Positions 12,833 through 14,135 of a stretch of 14,135 nucleotides of DNA are shown here, piece after piece. The notes beneath the pieces are model-generated. The model was given only the letters and a program-made list of their open reading frames with translations, was not told the origin of the DNA and ran no database searches. Numbering within the stretch: position 1 is the stretch's first letter; each line of letters starts with the position of its first letter. Source of the stretch: Wenzhouxiangella sp. (GTDB taxonomy: Bacteria; Pseudomonadota; Gammaproteobacteria; Xanthomonadales; Wenzhouxiangellaceae). The translations under genes were made by a program, and so were the position numbers. The stretch is from NCBI GenBank assembly GCA_007123575.1, contig SKKV01000068.1, forward strand, positions 1 through 14,135, given 5' to 3'.

Positions 12833-14135
12833 AGCCGTTGATCGTCGTTGCCTTGCTATGCTTCGCCCTGGTGTTGGGCTGGCTTATGCTGCCGGTGCCC
12901 GATTCAAATGGATCGGTTGTCGCCCGAGCTGGCAACGTGGTGAGTGCTCCGCCGATGTCTGATTTTACCCTGCGTGCCGAACGGGTGTTTACCGGCAGCG
13001 AATGGCTCAGCCTGGGCCTGGTCGAGGTCCGCGAAGGACGCATTACCCGCGTCGGCAGCGAATTCGATCCGGCCAGCGATATTCCGCTGATGGATCTGGG
13101 GGATCGCACGCTGCTGCCGGGTTTGATCGATGCCCATGTCCATATCTGGGGTGAGGGGGTGATGGACGCGCTGCAGTTTGGCGTGACCACCGTGCTCGAT
13201 CAGGCCAACGATGCCGGCCAAATCGCCCGCCTGCAGGCAGGGCAGCGCGGTGCCGAGGTGTTCTCGTCAGGCCCGCCGGCCACGGCCCCCGGAGGTCATG
13301 GCACGCAGTTTGGCTACACCCCGCCGCCGGTCAACGGCCCCGATGATGCCGAGGGCTTTGTGCGCCAGCTGATTGATTCGGGCTCCGACTGGATGAAAGT
13401 CATCGTTGAGACCGGCGGCGGCAACTGGGCGCCCCCCAGCCTGGACCAGGAGACGGCGGTTGCCCTGACCCGGGCCGCGCTAGATGCGGATCTGCTGCCG
13501 GTCGCCCATGTCAGCAGCGAGGAGCACGCGCGCTGGGTGCTGGAAGCGGGGGTGGCCGGCCTGGTTCACGTCTATGCCGATAAGGCCGCCGATACCGAGC
13601 TGATGACCCGCATGGCCGAGCAGGGTGCCTTCGTGATTCCAACGCTGGTTGTCCTGAACAGCGCCACCGGTCAGGACGACCAGGCCTGGCTGGAGGATGG
13701 GCGGGTAGCGCCCTGGCTGACGTCGAACCAGCTTTCTTCTCTCAACCAGCGCTTTTTCGCCTGGCATAGCGAAGCGGCCTGGCAGCGGGCGCTGGGCAAT
13801 ACGCGCGCCATGCACGCCGCCGGCATCGACATTCTGGCCGGCTCCGATGCGACCAATCCTGGCACGGCCCATGGCGTCAGCCTGCATCGCGAGCTACAGC
13901 TGTTGGTCCAGGCCGGTCTGGAGCCGACCGAAGCACTGGCCGCGGCAACGCATTTGCCGGCCAGACATTTCGGCCTGGATGATCGCGGCCTGCTGGAAGC
14001 CGGCCGCCGGGCGGATCTGCTGGTCGTGGACGGCGACCCCGGCCAGGATATCGCCGCCACGCTCGCTATCCACGCCATCTGGCAGGCGGGGCAACCGATT
14101 GAAAGGCAGGAGCGCGCCGAGGTGAAAGCGGCATC
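12829..14135 (+). CDS. Exported or membrane-anchored amidohydrolase (3' end outside window)
   Basis: ATG 12829 overlaps the permease stop as ATGA and the frame stays open to the window edge (435 full codons). Residues 3-22 ('PLIVVALLCFALVLGWLMLP') form a signal or anchor segment, placing the enzyme on the periplasmic side. The amidohydrolase fold shows the metal-binding H103-V-H105 ('LIDAHVHIW'), Lys190 ('DWMKVIVE') where the bridging lysine is expected, His227 ('VAHVSS'), His247 ('LVHVYAD') and Asp340 ('LAGSDAT'). The 'HRELQLLVQAGLEPTEALAA' helix and the 'GLLEAGRRADLLVVDGDP' strand after it are typical of the imidazolonepropionase/prolidase-like branch. Members hydrolyse C-N bonds in cyclic amides, dipeptides or related compounds; the substrate is not determined. 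The length seen is near the family norm, so only a few residues are probably missing. The coupled exporter suggests a shared substrate, which is inference. Confidence 0.88.
   Translation, partial: MKPLIVVALLCFALVLGWLMLPVPDSNGSVVARAGNVVSAPPMSDFTLRAERVFTGSEWLSLGLVEVREGRITRVGSEFDPASDIPLMDLGDRTLLPGLIDAHVHIWGEGVMDALQFGVTTVLDQANDAGQIARLQAGQRGAEVFSSGPPATAPGGHGTQFGYTPPPVNGPDDAEGFVRQLIDSGSDWMKVIVETGGGNWAPPSLDQETAVALTRAALDADLLPVAHVSSEEHARWVLEAGVAGLVHVYADKAADTELMTRMAEQGAFVIPTLVVLNSATGQDDQAWLEDGRVAPWLTSNQLSSLNQRFFAWHSEAAWQRALGNTRAMHAAGIDILAGSDATNPGTAHGVSLHRELQLLVQAGLEPTEALAAATHLPARHFGLDDRGLLEAGRRADLLVVDGDPGQDIAATLAIHAIWQAGQPIERQERAEVKAA

Overview
The window looks like a chromosomal segment from a Gram-negative bacterium with moderately high GC. 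Three outer-membrane or secreted products support this: a TonB-dependent receptor, an autotransporter-type beta-barrel and a giant secreted multidomain protein. The style (an 'IFSDRFD'-like motif, ASH/choice-of-anchor D repeats, FG-GAP repeats, periplasmic hydrolases) suggests a gammaproteobacterium near Xanthomonadales/Wenzhouxiangellaceae. That placement is inference and was not tested by any search.

Layout: (1) 1-729 (+) is the C-terminal end of a TonB-dependent receptor. (2) 730-994 is a spacer holding a 43-codon ORF with a good ribosome binding site and a signal-like start, either a small secreted peptide or the stub of a lost gene. (3) 995-9147 (-) is a two-gene unit. The promoter-proximal gene encodes a 2088-residue secreted protein, and 20 bases after its stop begins a 621-residue autotransporter-barrel protein. 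(4) 9148-9391 is the AT-rich leader of that unit, with a long imperfect hairpin. (5) 9392 to about 9600 (-) is a 67-residue remnant of the C-terminus of a DrrB-type ABC-2 permease. (6) 9671-14135 (+) runs serine hydrolase, ABC ATPase, ABC-2 permease and exported amidohydrolase (cut by the window edge). The last three genes are joined by ATGA stop/start overlaps.

The giant protein runs, in order: signal segment, N-terminal beta domain, three ASH repeats, a LamG-like domain, a dockerin-like EF-hand pair, a cohesin-like domain, four more ASH repeats, a seven-repeat FG-GAP propeller, an IPT/TIG domain and a C-terminal beta domain. It looks like an extracellular binding or scaffold protein. Its tight linkage to a barrel protein with a short passenger suggests the two work together at the cell surface.

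The right-hand block looks like a compact export/hydrolysis cassette. A two-gene ABC exporter is translationally coupled to an amidohydrolase with an N-terminal membrane or signal segment, and a periplasmic beta-lactamase-fold hydrolase lies just upstream. The truncated permease at its left edge marks a past rearrangement. No tRNA, rRNA, CRISPR array, insertion sequence or phage gene was recognised.
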